From Nonomuraea muscovyensis (GTDB lineage Bacteria; Actinomycetota; Actinomycetes; Streptosporangiales; Streptosporangiaceae), in NCBI RefSeq assembly GCF_014207745.1, contig NZ_JACHJB010000004.1, positions 868,001-932,000 on the forward strand: a stretch of 64,000 bases of DNA, in the 5' to 3' direction. The notes under the pieces are model-generated. The model saw only the letters and a list, made by a program, of their open reading frames with translations, made no database searches and had not been told where the DNA came from. Made by a program: the position numbers and the translations under genes. Shown in pieces: positions 48,596-56,288 of the stretch. Every line of letters begins with the position of its first letter. Position 1 is the first letter of the stretch.

Positions 48596-48831
48596 CAGGC
48601 GAGCCCGTCCTTTCCATAGCCCTCCGCCAGGATCTCGTCGATGCGCTCGGCCGTGAGCGGCTCGCCGCCCAGGTCGAAGAGGGGGAGTGTCGGGCGCGGG
48701 CGGTCGCCGATGAGCTCCTCACTCACCGCGCGGGTGATCGCCTCGCGCATGTAGTCGTCCTCGGTCATCCCGTGCCACCGGGCCGCCTCGGCGACCCGGT
48801 GCTTGATGTCCTCAGGAAGGTACAGGCTCAC
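48595..48831 (-). CDS. vapB: VapB-type antitoxin, ribbon-helix-helix
   Basis: 78 residues from GTG 48831 (GGAGAGG 8 bases upstream; GTG 48840 is the alternative). The N-terminal 'SLYLPEDIKHRVAEAARWHG' and 'MTEDDYMREAITRAVSEEL' form a ribbon-helix-helix DNA-binding unit, and the C-terminal 30 residues ('LPLFDLGGEPLTAERIDEIL') should wrap and block the VapC active site. Overlap with vapC confirms the pair. Confidence 0.87.
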   Translation of the reverse strand: MSLYLPEDIKHRVAEAARWHGMTEDDYMREAITRAVSEELIGDRPRPTLPLFDLGGEPLTAERIDEILAEGYGKDGLA

Positions 48832-48983
48832 TTCAGGCACCTCTCCACGGTAACGCGGCGCCCCTCGGGCACCGCGCATCACTGTAAGTGAAGGCCATGC
48901 AACACTCTGTCCATGTGATCGTCAACGGGACCCCCAGCGCTCCGGGACAGAAGTAACACGGAGAGTCACTTCTCTCCACCCGT

Positions 48984-49568
48984 ATGCGAGGTCTTCTCAT
49001 GCTCACCGTCTGCCTCGGCCTGGCCTGGATGGTTCTCGGGCCGCTCACGCTCTGGCTCCTCGTACGCGGCCCCGTTCTGGCGCGTACGGGCGTGGTCGTG
49101 ACGCTGGCGCTGCTGGAGGCCGCGACGGTGGCCCTGTCCCCCGAGCCGGCGCCGGTGGACGTCGTGGCGCACGAGACGGCGCGGGAGACCGCGCAGGAGG
49201 CGGCGGCACCGGACAGGGCGCGCGAGCCGGTGGCGGAGGCGGGGTGTGCGGCGCGGGAGCCGTCGCCCGAACGGGCCGTATTGAGCGAGCGCGGAGCCGC
49301 CCTGACCCTGTCCTGGCACGCCGTGCCCGGCGAGTGCGCGACGGCCGAGGTGACGGTGCGCCACGACGGCAGGAGGCTGCGGGTCTGGCTGCACGAGGGC
49401 CCGCCGAGCGCCGAGCGGGCGGGGACGCGGGTCCTGCCCGTGCGCGTGGACGGGGCCGAGGCGTCGCTCCGGCTCCCCCTCGGCTCGCGGCCCGGTCGTG
49501 GCGGCCATGTCGCGGTGGACGGGCGCACCGGTCACCGCATCCCCGGGCGGCCCGCCCCGCACGCCTGA
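48984..49568 (+). CDS. Hypothetical membrane-anchored protein
   Basis: 194 residues, not recognised. Two hydrophobic segments ('LLMLTVCLGLAWMVLGPLTL' near 4-25 and 'ARTGVVVTLALLEAATVAL' near 33-52) are followed by an Ala/Glu-rich linker and a beta-rich C-terminal part ('LTLSWHAVPGECATAEVTVR', 'VRVDGAEASLRLPLGSRPG') that resembles an Ig-like extracellular fold. GGAGAG-TCACTT-CTCTCC (48960-48977) forms a small hairpin just before the ATG. Confidence 0.6.
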   Translation: MRGLLMLTVCLGLAWMVLGPLTLWLLVRGPVLARTGVVVTLALLEAATVALSPEPAPVDVVAHETARETAQEAAAPDRAREPVAEAGCAAREPSPERAVLSERGAALTLSWHAVPGECATAEVTVRHDGRRLRVWLHEGPPSAERAGTRVLPVRVDGAEASLRLPLGSRPGRGGHVAVDGRTGHRIPGRPAPHA

Positions 49569-49625
49569 GGACCGAGACGTCGCGCACCCGCCGGGAAGGC
49601 GGGCAGGCGACCGCGACGCGGGCCG

Positions 49626-50000
49626 TCAGGCGGTCATGGCGTAGCGGACCGCGTCGTCGAAGTCGTCGTACACGTCGAACGCGTTGCGCAGGCCCGTGAT
49701 CGACAGCACCCGGGAGACGACCCCCTGCACGCCGCCCAGCAGCAGCCGGGTGCCCCGCTGCTCGCACCGCTGGAGCACGCTGACCAGCTCGCTCATGCCC
49801 ACCGAGTCGCAGAACGCGACCTCGCTCAGATCAATGATCATGAACGGGGTCGCGGGCAGCTCCCACGCCCGGCGCAGGTGCTCACGCAGGAGCGGGACCG
49901 CATCGACGTCGAGCTCGCCCTCCAGCCGCAGGACCAGGCAATGGTGGAAGACACCGGAGGTCACGACGAGCGCCGACTTGCCGGTGGCCCCGTAGGACAT
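49626..50000 (-). CDS. STAS domain anti-sigma factor antagonist
   Basis: 124 residues of a SpoIIAA-like fold: 'FHHCLVLRLEGELDVDAVPL', 'FMIIDLSEVAFCDSVGMSEL' with the phospho-acceptor Ser after Asp, and 'LLLGGVQGVVSRVLSITGLR'. In its unphosphorylated form it would bind an anti-sigma kinase and free a sigma factor. No kinase or sigma gene is adjacent, so its partner is elsewhere. ATG 50000. Confidence 0.9.
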   Translation of the reverse strand: MSYGATGKSALVVTSGVFHHCLVLRLEGELDVDAVPLLREHLRRAWELPATPFMIIDLSEVAFCDSVGMSELVSVLQRCEQRGTRLLLGGVQGVVSRVLSITGLRNAFDVYDDFDDAVRYAMTA

Positions 50001-50072
50001 GGGTGCAGCCCCTCCGCGAAGCGAGATCCAGCCAAGGAGATTGTTGCCGGTCTGGCCGCCCGGCTAACGAAA

Positions 50073-50090
50073 GGTCACAGCCTTGTGACC
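50073..50090 (-). terminator. Hairpin after the helicase gene
   Basis: GGTCACA-GCCT-TGTGACC (50073-50090). Read on the minus strand it is followed by TTTCGTT, giving a short rho-independent terminator shape for the helicase; it lies 23 bases past the helicase stop and 73 before the STAS start. Confidence 0.55.
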
Positions 50091-50112
50091 AAATGCGCCC
50101 CGACCGGGACAG

Positions 50113-51864
50113 TCACCGCCGCTGGGTGGCCCAGTGGCGGATCTTGTCGATGCGTTCCTGGATCTGCTCGGCGGTGGCCTGCGCGATCGGCGGGCCGCCG
50201 CACGCGCGCCGCAGCTCCGAGTGGATGACGCCGTGCGGCTGCCCGGTGCGGTGGTTCCAGGCGCCGACGAGGCCGTTGAGCTCGCGCCGCAACTCGGCGA
50301 TCTGCTCGTGCGGGGCCAGCCGCTCGGCGACGGGCTCCTCGACCTTCTTGCGCCTGGCCGCCTGCTGATCGGACTGCCGCTTGCGCAGCAGGGTGGCCAC
50401 CTGGTCGGGCTCCAGCAGGCCGGGCAGGCCGAGGAAGTCTTCTTCCTCGGCCGACCCCACCTCGGCGCCGGTGCCGAACTCGCCGCCGTCGAACAGCACC
50501 CGGTCGAAGGTGGCCGTCGTCTCCATGGTCTCGAACGGCAGCTCGTCGCCGAGGACGTCGGGGTTGTCCTGCTTGCGGTTGGCCTGCTCCAGGAGGCTGT
50601 CGTCGAGGCCGTCCTCGGGCGGCCTGCGGTTGAGCACGTGGTCGCGCTCGACCTCCATCTCGTTGGCCAGGCCCATCAGGGTCGGCACCGAGGGCAGGAA
50701 GACCGAGGCGGTCTCGCCGCGCTTGCGCGCCCGCACGAACCGGCCGACGGCCTGGGCGAAGAACAGCGGCGTGGAGGTCGAGGTGGCGTAGACGCCGACG
50801 CACAGGCGTGGGATGTCGACGCCCTCCGACACCATGCGGACCGCGACCAGCCAACGGTCCTCGGAGGCGGCGAACGCCTTGATCTTCTTGGACGCGCCCG
50901 GGTCGTCGGACAGCACGACCGTGGCGCCCTCGCCGGTGATGTTGCGCAGGTGGCGGGCGTAGGCGCGGGCCGCCTCGTGGTCGGTCGCGATGACCAGGCC
51001 GCCGGCGTCGGGCACGCCGCGCCGCACCTCGGTGAGGCGGCGGTCGGCGGCCTGCATGACCTGGCGGATCCAGTCGCCCTTGGGGTCGAGCGCGGCGCGC
51101 CATGCCTGGGAGAGCTGGTCCTTGGTGAGCGGGGTGCCGAGGGTGGCGGCGATCTCGTCGCCGGCGCGGGTGCGCCACTTCATCTCGCCGGAGTAGGCGA
51201 GGAAGATCACTGGCCGGACCACGCCGTCGTCGAGCGCAGGTCCGTAGCCGTAGGAGTAGTCGGCGACGCTGCGCTTGAAGCCCTCGGCGTCCTCCTGGTA
51301 GCCGACGAACGGGATCGGGTTGTCGTCGGACCGGAACGGCGTGCCGGTGAGCTGGAGCCTGCGGCTGGCCGGCTCGAACGCCTCACGGATGCCGTCGCCC
51401 CACGACTTGGCGTCGCCCGCGTGGTGGACCTCGTCGAAGATGACCAGCGTCTTGCGGGCCTCGGTGCGCGCCCGGTGCAGGGCCGGGTGCATGGCGACCT
51501 GGGCGTAGGTCACCGCGACGCCGGTGTAGTCGCGGGAGGTGGCGCCCTGGCTGTTCTTGAACTCGGGGTCGATGCCGATGCCGACCCGGCCGGCTGCGTC
51601 GGCCCACTGGCGCTTGAGGTGCTCGGTCGGGGTGACGATGGTGATCGCCCGGATCACCCCGCGGGCGAGCAGGTCGCTGGCGATGCGCAGGGCGTAGGTC
51701 GTCTTGCCCGCGCCCGGGGTCGCCACGGTGAGGAAGTCACGGGGCTCGTGCCTGGAATAGAGGTCGAACGCCTCCTGCTGCCACGCCCGCAACTTGGGGG
51801 CGGTGCCCCACGCGGCGCGGTCGGGATAGGAGGGCGACAGGTGGGATGCGGCGAACGTGCTCAC
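50113..51864 (-). CDS. DEAD/DEAH-box (SF2) helicase
   Basis: 583 residues. Motif I 'TVATPGAGKTTYALRIASDL' near 47, Ib region 'VTPTEHLKRQWADAA', motif II 'LVIFDEVHHAGD' near 143, motif III 'LQLTGTPFRSDDNPI', motif V 'VRMVSEGVDIPRLCVGVYAT' and motif VI 'FFAQAVGRFVRARKRGETAS'. The Gln near residue 29 ('LRAWQQEAFDLY') fits a Q-motif. The C-terminal 170 residues are charged and helical. It resembles the RAD3/ERCC3-like SF2 proteins widespread in actinomycetes and stands alone, with no defence partner next to it. GTG 51864 has AGAGGT upstream. Confidence 0.9.
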   Translation of the reverse strand: MSTFAASHLSPSYPDRAAWGTAPKLRAWQQEAFDLYSRHEPRDFLTVATPGAGKTTYALRIASDLLARGVIRAITIVTPTEHLKRQWADAAGRVGIGIDPEFKNSQGATSRDYTGVAVTYAQVAMHPALHRARTEARKTLVIFDEVHHAGDAKSWGDGIREAFEPASRRLQLTGTPFRSDDNPIPFVGYQEDAEGFKRSVADYSYGYGPALDDGVVRPVIFLAYSGEMKWRTRAGDEIAATLGTPLTKDQLSQAWRAALDPKGDWIRQVMQAADRRLTEVRRGVPDAGGLVIATDHEAARAYARHLRNITGEGATVVLSDDPGASKKIKAFAASEDRWLVAVRMVSEGVDIPRLCVGVYATSTSTPLFFAQAVGRFVRARKRGETASVFLPSVPTLMGLANEMEVERDHVLNRRPPEDGLDDSLLEQANRKQDNPDVLGDELPFETMETTATFDRVLFDGGEFGTGAEVGSAEEEDFLGLPGLLEPDQVATLLRKRQSDQQAARRKKVEEPVAERLAPHEQIAELRRELNGLVGAWNHRTGQPHGVIHSELRRACGGPPIAQATAEQIQERIDKIRHWATQRR

Positions 51865-51997
51865 CGCATCACCTCTGGGGTTCGTGTGCTTCGCTCTCTC
51901 ACAGTGACCCTAGGGTAATCGGGGGCACCGACAAGACGTGCCGTGCAGCGGGGATCCTGGCCAAGGTCGTCCTTGCGTGCTATGGGCGGCTGGTGGC

Positions 51998-53335
51998 TTA
52001 TCGCACGCTCGACATCAGGGCGTCGAGCGCCTGTCTGCGTGCGGGTTCGTCGGGTTGGAGCAGGCCGACGACGAGTACGGCGCCGCCGCCGCGGGTGAGC
52101 AGGATCACTCGAAGATAGGCGGGCCGGTTGACCACGTCCTGATATTCGGCGCGCAGGACGCGGGTGTGCCCGCCGGGCACCTGCCGGTCCTCCACGACGG
52201 TGACGCGGTCGCCCTTGAGCAGCAGCCGGGAGTACAGTTCGGCCGCCTCCACCACGGCCTCGCGGGTCGCGCCGTCGAACGGCCTGGCCATGACGAGCCC
52301 TCCGGCGCCGTCCACGGCGGCCGTGGTGAAGCCCGTGACCGGCGGCACCACCTCGGCCCGCCACCCGGCCGGCAGCGGGATCGTCACCCGGGCCCGTGGG
52401 TCGTGCAGCCGCCCGGCCTCCGCGGGCGTGGCGGTGAACCGCTGCACGGCCACGACGATGCTCGCCACCGCGGCCACGGCCAGGAGCACGGCCAGCACGG
52501 CCCCGGCGGCGCGCCGCGGCCCGCGTCCCCGCGCCTTCCTGGTCAGGCCGGGGTCGGCGGGCGCCCCGTACAGGCGGGCGGAGGGGGGCAGCGACTGCCA
52601 CGGCGCCCTCGGGCCCTCGTCCCGGTCGAGCCCACGACCGAGGCCACTGTGGAAGCCCTCGTCGGCGTCGCGGCCGAAGCCGCGCTCAGGCCCGCCATCG
52701 GCGTCACGACCGAAGCCGCGATCGGGGCCGCCGCCGATGTCCTGGCCGAAGCCGCGATCGGGGCCGCTGCCGAGACCGCCGTCGGTGTCGCCGTCGACGC
52801 CGCGACCGAAGACCCGGTGGAGGGCGCGGACGAAGCCGCGGTCGGTGTCGCGTGGCGCGGTGCGGCGGACGCGCGGGTTCCACGGCTCCTCCTCCGCGTC
52901 GTCGTCGTCCCACACGCCCTCGGGGTCCTCGTCCCGCCACGTGCTGGGCCACCGGGCGTCGAGCTCGTCCTCCCCGCCCGAAGCGGGCCAGGCCGCGCCG
53001 AACCGACCGGCACCGGCGGCGCCGCCGGGCCCTTCGCCGCCGCCGAGGCTCGTGTCGGCACCACCGGCCCCCGCGGCCTCGGAGGAACGATCACGGCCAG
53101 GGCGACCGTCGCCGTCGAGGGGGTTGTCGCCGTCGGGATGACCGCCGTCCCGGCCGGTCCCCCCGGAGTCGGGACGGCCGCCGGGGGCGGGCCCGCCGGT
53201 CCGGGTGTCGTCGGGGCGGGCGGGACCGTACGGCCGGCCGCGGCGCGCGCCCGGCTCGCGGCCCGTGCCGTAGGGAGGAGTACGGCGGTGCCTGGGGCCA
53301 GGGTGCGGGGGCCAGACACGGTGATCGTCCTCCAT
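51998..53335 (-). CDS. Hypothetical membrane protein with disordered repeat-rich N-terminus
   Basis: 445 residues, not recognised by family. Residues 1-265 are Gly/Pro/Arg/Asp-rich, including four 12-residue repeats of the form 'GGPDRGFGRDAD' (about 190-245). One membrane helix ('AAGAVLAVLLAVAAVASIVV', about 283-302) precedes an outside domain of about 140 residues with a PsbP/LpqN-like look ('VTIPLPAGWRAEVVPPVTGF', 'AAELYSRLLLKGDRVTVVED'). The 36-bp DNA repeats are imperfect. ATG 53335. Confidence 0.7.
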   Translation of the reverse strand: MEDDHRVWPPHPGPRHRRTPPYGTGREPGARRGRPYGPARPDDTRTGGPAPGGRPDSGGTGRDGGHPDGDNPLDGDGRPGRDRSSEAAGAGGADTSLGGGEGPGGAAGAGRFGAAWPASGGEDELDARWPSTWRDEDPEGVWDDDDAEEEPWNPRVRRTAPRDTDRGFVRALHRVFGRGVDGDTDGGLGSGPDRGFGQDIGGGPDRGFGRDADGGPERGFGRDADEGFHSGLGRGLDRDEGPRAPWQSLPPSARLYGAPADPGLTRKARGRGPRRAAGAVLAVLLAVAAVASIVVAVQRFTATPAEAGRLHDPRARVTIPLPAGWRAEVVPPVTGFTTAAVDGAGGLVMARPFDGATREAVVEAAELYSRLLLKGDRVTVVEDRQVPGGHTRVLRAEYQDVVNRPAYLRVILLTRGGGAVLVVGLLQPDEPARRQALDALMSSVR

Positions 53336-53451
53336 GGCACCTCCTTGCCCGTTGTCCTATCACTCCTCGCGGCGCTCAACCGGAGATCCGTGACGGCTGT
53401 GACGGGAGATGCGCAATCGCTCTCGCGGCCCTCCCGAGCGGGCCCGAAGTG

Positions 53452-54840
53452 CTAGCGGACGCGCTGGGCGAGCAGCGCGGTGGCGAGCGCCACGGCGGCC
53501 ATGAGGCAGCAGATGACGACGAAGCCGGTGGCGATCTGCGCGGGGCTGTGGCCGACGAGGTTGATCAGCGCCCCGCCGACGCCGACCGCGAGCCCGGAGC
53601 CGAGCATGTCCGTCACGGCCAGGGCCGCGCTGTTGGCGCCCTGCTCGTTGGCCGGCGACTGCTTGAGCGCGGTGACGCTGACCGTGGTCATGCCCAGGCC
53701 CATGCCGAACCCGGCCACGATCCACCCCGGCACCGCGACCCAGCCGGTGACGCCGGGCAGCGCGGACAGCAGCGCCACCAGGATGCCGATCGTGAGGCAG
53801 GCGGCGCCCAGCCTCATCCGCCGGTACGGCTCCGCGGTGCGCCTGCTCTGCAGGTAGGAGCCCGTCGACCAGCCGAGCGCGCCGGTGGTGAGCGCGATGC
53901 CGGCGGCCGTGGGGTCGAAGCCCTTGACGGACTGCAACGCGAGCGGGACGAACATGTTCACGCCGAAGAACGCGGCCGAGAACAGCCCCCGCATCATGAT
54001 GGTCGTGGGCAGGCCCCGGCGGAACCGCAGGGCGCCGGGCGGGAGCAGCCGGACCAGCCCGTACAGCAGGAGGCAGCCCCCGGCGACCACGGCGACCGCG
54101 CTCGGCGCCGGAACCACGTGCAGCTTGTCCACCGCGTACAGCAGGGCGCCGCCGCCCCCCGCGGCGGCGGCCGCGGCGACCGTCATCGCGACCGGGCGCG
54201 AGCGCGGCCCGCTCGACGGCGTCGCCTCCTCGGCCCCGGGACGGCGCTTCAGCGCGGGGATGAGCATGACGAGGGCGGGGACCACCAGCGGGATGATGCC
54301 GTAGAACACCCACTGCCAGCCCCACCTGGCGGTGACGAACCCGGCCACGGCCGGGCCGACCATGGCGGGCACCACCCAGGCCGCCGACAGCGCCGCGAAC
54401 ACCTTGGGCCGCACGGCCGCCGGGTAGACCCGGGCGATCATCACGTAGATGGCCACGATCGCGAAGCCGGCCCCGAGCCCCTGGACGGCCCGCGCCACCA
54501 GGAACAACTCCTTGCCCGTCGCCGCTCCGGCCAGCCACATGCCGGCCGTGAAGAGCACCACGCCGAGCAGGAACGGGATCGGGTAGCCACGCCGGTCGGC
54601 CCAGACTCCGGACACCACGTTGGCGAACAGGCTGGCGATGAGGAAGGCCGAGAAGCTCAGGCCGTACAGGTCCAGGGCGTTGAGCTGCTCGGAGACCACC
54701 GGCATGACGACGCTGACGGACATGCCCTCGAAGGCGATCAAGGTGATGACGAGCAGGATGCCGACGGTCGCCGCGCGGTAGGGGGCGCCGAGGATGCCAG
54801 GGGACTCGTATGGAGTCTCGAGTGCCTTCGGTGCTGTCAC
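53452..54840 (-). CDS. MFS transporter (DHA2-like drug exporter)
   Basis: 462 residues with about 12-14 membrane helices. Motif A is 'SGVWADRRGYPIPFLLGVVL', and motif C-like glycine-rich segments include 'ARAVQGLGAGFAIVAIYVMI' and 'WVVPAMVGPAVAGFVTARWG'. It probably exports drugs or metabolites by proton antiport. The start is GTG 54840. It follows the metalloprotease on the same strand after a 66-base gap holding a duplicated piece of that gene's end. Confidence 0.87.
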   Translation of the reverse strand: MTAPKALETPYESPGILGAPYRAATVGILLVITLIAFEGMSVSVVMPVVSEQLNALDLYGLSFSAFLIASLFANVVSGVWADRRGYPIPFLLGVVLFTAGMWLAGAATGKELFLVARAVQGLGAGFAIVAIYVMIARVYPAAVRPKVFAALSAAWVVPAMVGPAVAGFVTARWGWQWVFYGIIPLVVPALVMLIPALKRRPGAEEATPSSGPRSRPVAMTVAAAAAAGGGGALLYAVDKLHVVPAPSAVAVVAGGCLLLYGLVRLLPPGALRFRRGLPTTIMMRGLFSAAFFGVNMFVPLALQSVKGFDPTAAGIALTTGALGWSTGSYLQSRRTAEPYRRMRLGAACLTIGILVALLSALPGVTGWVAVPGWIVAGFGMGLGMTTVSVTALKQSPANEQGANSAALAVTDMLGSGLAVGVGGALINLVGHSPAQIATGFVVICCLMAAVALATALLAQRVR

Positions 54841-54865
54841 CCCGACATCCTAGAGTGCGCCCCCA

Positions 54866-54934
54866 CGTCAGCTCGAAGCCGCGGGGTCCGGCTCGTGGCC
54901 GAGGCGTCAGCTCGAAGCCGCGGCGTCCGGCTCG
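54866..54934. repeat. 30-bp direct repeat duplicating the metalloprotease 3' end
   Basis: 54866-54895 and 54905-54934 are identical except at one base (start CGTCAGCTCGAAGCCGCGG). The copy at 54905-54934 encodes the protease's last residues 'EPDAAASS' and stop; the other copy lies just past the stop, so the gene end has been duplicated with a 39-bp period. Confidence 0.85.
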
Positions 54935-55866
54935 CGGTCGCGGTAGACGACCCACATCTCGCGCATGCGTTCGCCCTGGCCGCGGGTGAACTCCGACATG
55001 CAGCGGTCATGGGCGTAGTCCATGAAGTTGTGCACCGGGTCGCGACCCGACTGCGGGCAGGTGTCCTTGGCGCCGCCGGGACAGCCCTTGGCGGGGCGGG
55101 CGGCCGGCGAGGTGTCGGCGATGCCGTCGCCGGGGCTCTGGCAGCCGTTCTCGAAGGTGTGGAACAGGCCGAGCCAGTGGCCGATCTCGTGGACGCCGGT
55201 GTAGCCGCGGTTGTAGTTGGCGAGCGTGCCACCCGGCAGGGTGCGCCAGTCGATGACGACGCCGTCGAGCCGGGGGCTGTCGCGGTACCAGTAGGGGTAG
55301 GTGGAGAAGCCGAGCACCTGACCGTCGAGCTGGGCGAGGTAGAGGTTGAGCGTCTCGGGGCCACCCTTGCGCAGCGTGGTCTTCATGGCCTCCTCGTGGG
55401 CCATCGGGTCGGTGAACCAGCCGGCGTGGCGGACGATCTGGGCGCCGTCGAGGCGGAAGCCGACCCCGGTGGCGGCGCCGCCGAGGCGCCCGCCGTAGGC
55501 GGCCCGCAGGGTGTCGAGCTGGGCGTTCACGCTCGCCGTCGAGGCGCCGCTGACGCCGTCGGTGAGGATGTGCACCCAGATGGGCACGGTGACGCGGGCG
55601 GGCGGCTCGCGGCCCTGCAGGCGCTTGTCCAGCTCGGCCAGGACCCGGCCCACGTCGGCCGGGTAGGGCGTGCGCGGCTCCGGCCCGAGCCGGAGGGCGT
55701 CGTGGTGGGCGTGCCCCCCGGCCTCGGGCGTGGCCGGGCCGGGGCGCGCGGGCCGGGACGGTGACGCGCAGCCGGTGGCCGCCGCGGCGGCGTCGGGCGG
55801 GAGCGGCGGTATGAGCCCGGCCGCGAGCAGGCATGCCAACGAGACGGCGGTGACGCGCCGGGCCAT
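54907..55866 (-). CDS. Secreted zinc metalloprotease, M43 (pappalysin/ulilysin-like)
   Basis: 319 residues. A Sec signal peptide (basic 'MARRV' then a hydrophobic core to about residue 20, with alanines near 26-30 for cleavage) leads to a linker and the protease. The metzincin zinc site is 'GVHEIGHWLGLFHTFENGC' and the Met-turn is 'DPVHNFMDYAHDRCMSEF'; Cys pairs ('GCQSPGDG', 'KGCPGG', 'DTCPQSG') fit the M43 disulfides and calcium-binding loops. It should digest extracellular proteins. ATG 55866. Confidence 0.92.
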   Translation of the reverse strand: MARRVTAVSLACLLAAGLIPPLPPDAAAAATGCASPSRPARPGPATPEAGGHAHHDALRLGPEPRTPYPADVGRVLAELDKRLQGREPPARVTVPIWVHILTDGVSGASTASVNAQLDTLRAAYGGRLGGAATGVGFRLDGAQIVRHAGWFTDPMAHEEAMKTTLRKGGPETLNLYLAQLDGQVLGFSTYPYWYRDSPRLDGVVIDWRTLPGGTLANYNRGYTGVHEIGHWLGLFHTFENGCQSPGDGIADTSPAARPAKGCPGGAKDTCPQSGRDPVHNFMDYAHDRCMSEFTRGQGERMREMWVVYRDREPDAAASS

Positions 55867-55944
55867 GCGGATCCCCCGTGACGGTCTGAGCGATTCTGAC
55901 TACAGACCGTAACGCTCCTGGCGGGGATCACCCGGGAGCAACAC

Positions 55945-56205
55945 TCACGGCTTGGGCTTGTCCCCGTCGCCGCCGCCCTTCGGCAGCCCCGCGTAGATTT
56001 CCTTGCAGTCGGGGCAGACCGGATACTTCTTCGGATCGCGGCTGGGCACCCAGACCTTGCCGCACAGGGCACGGATCGGCGTGCCGGTCACCATACTCTC
56101 GGTGATCTTGTGCTTGTCGGCGTAGTGCGAGAACCGCTCGTGGTCGCCGTCGCCGTGCGATGTCCGAGGCGTGGTCTCCTGCTCGGGGAGGATCTTCGTA
56201 CTCAC
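55945..56205 (-). CDS. DUF3039 domain-containing protein
   Basis: 86 residues. 'DHERFSHYADKHKITESMVT' followed by 'ALCGKVWVPSRDPKKYPVCP' and 'DCKEIY' is a conserved small actinobacterial protein with a three-Cys, one-His zinc-binding look. The function is unknown. GTG 56205 is chosen because TAGACT (minus strand, 56213-56218) ends seven bases upstream, making it leaderless; an in-frame start at 56283 would cross that promoter. Confidence 0.85.
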   Translation of the reverse strand: MSTKILPEQETTPRTSHGDGDHERFSHYADKHKITESMVTGTPIRALCGKVWVPSRDPKKYPVCPDCKEIYAGLPKGGGDGDKPKP

Positions 56206-56288
56206 CCCACCGAGTCTATTGCCCGCACCGAGTCGTGGCTCGACCAGAGGCTTCTCATCGGACACGGCCGGCGGCGAGCCCACTCGGG

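Noticed and set aside
50113..51864. Defence system built on the SF2 helicase
   Set aside because: No nuclease, methylase or other defence partner is adjacent; the helicase stands alone and is of a common actinobacterial type.
52852..55764. Plus-strand open frame of 970 codons
   Set aside because: It runs antisense through three well-supported minus-strand genes and has no recognisable domain.
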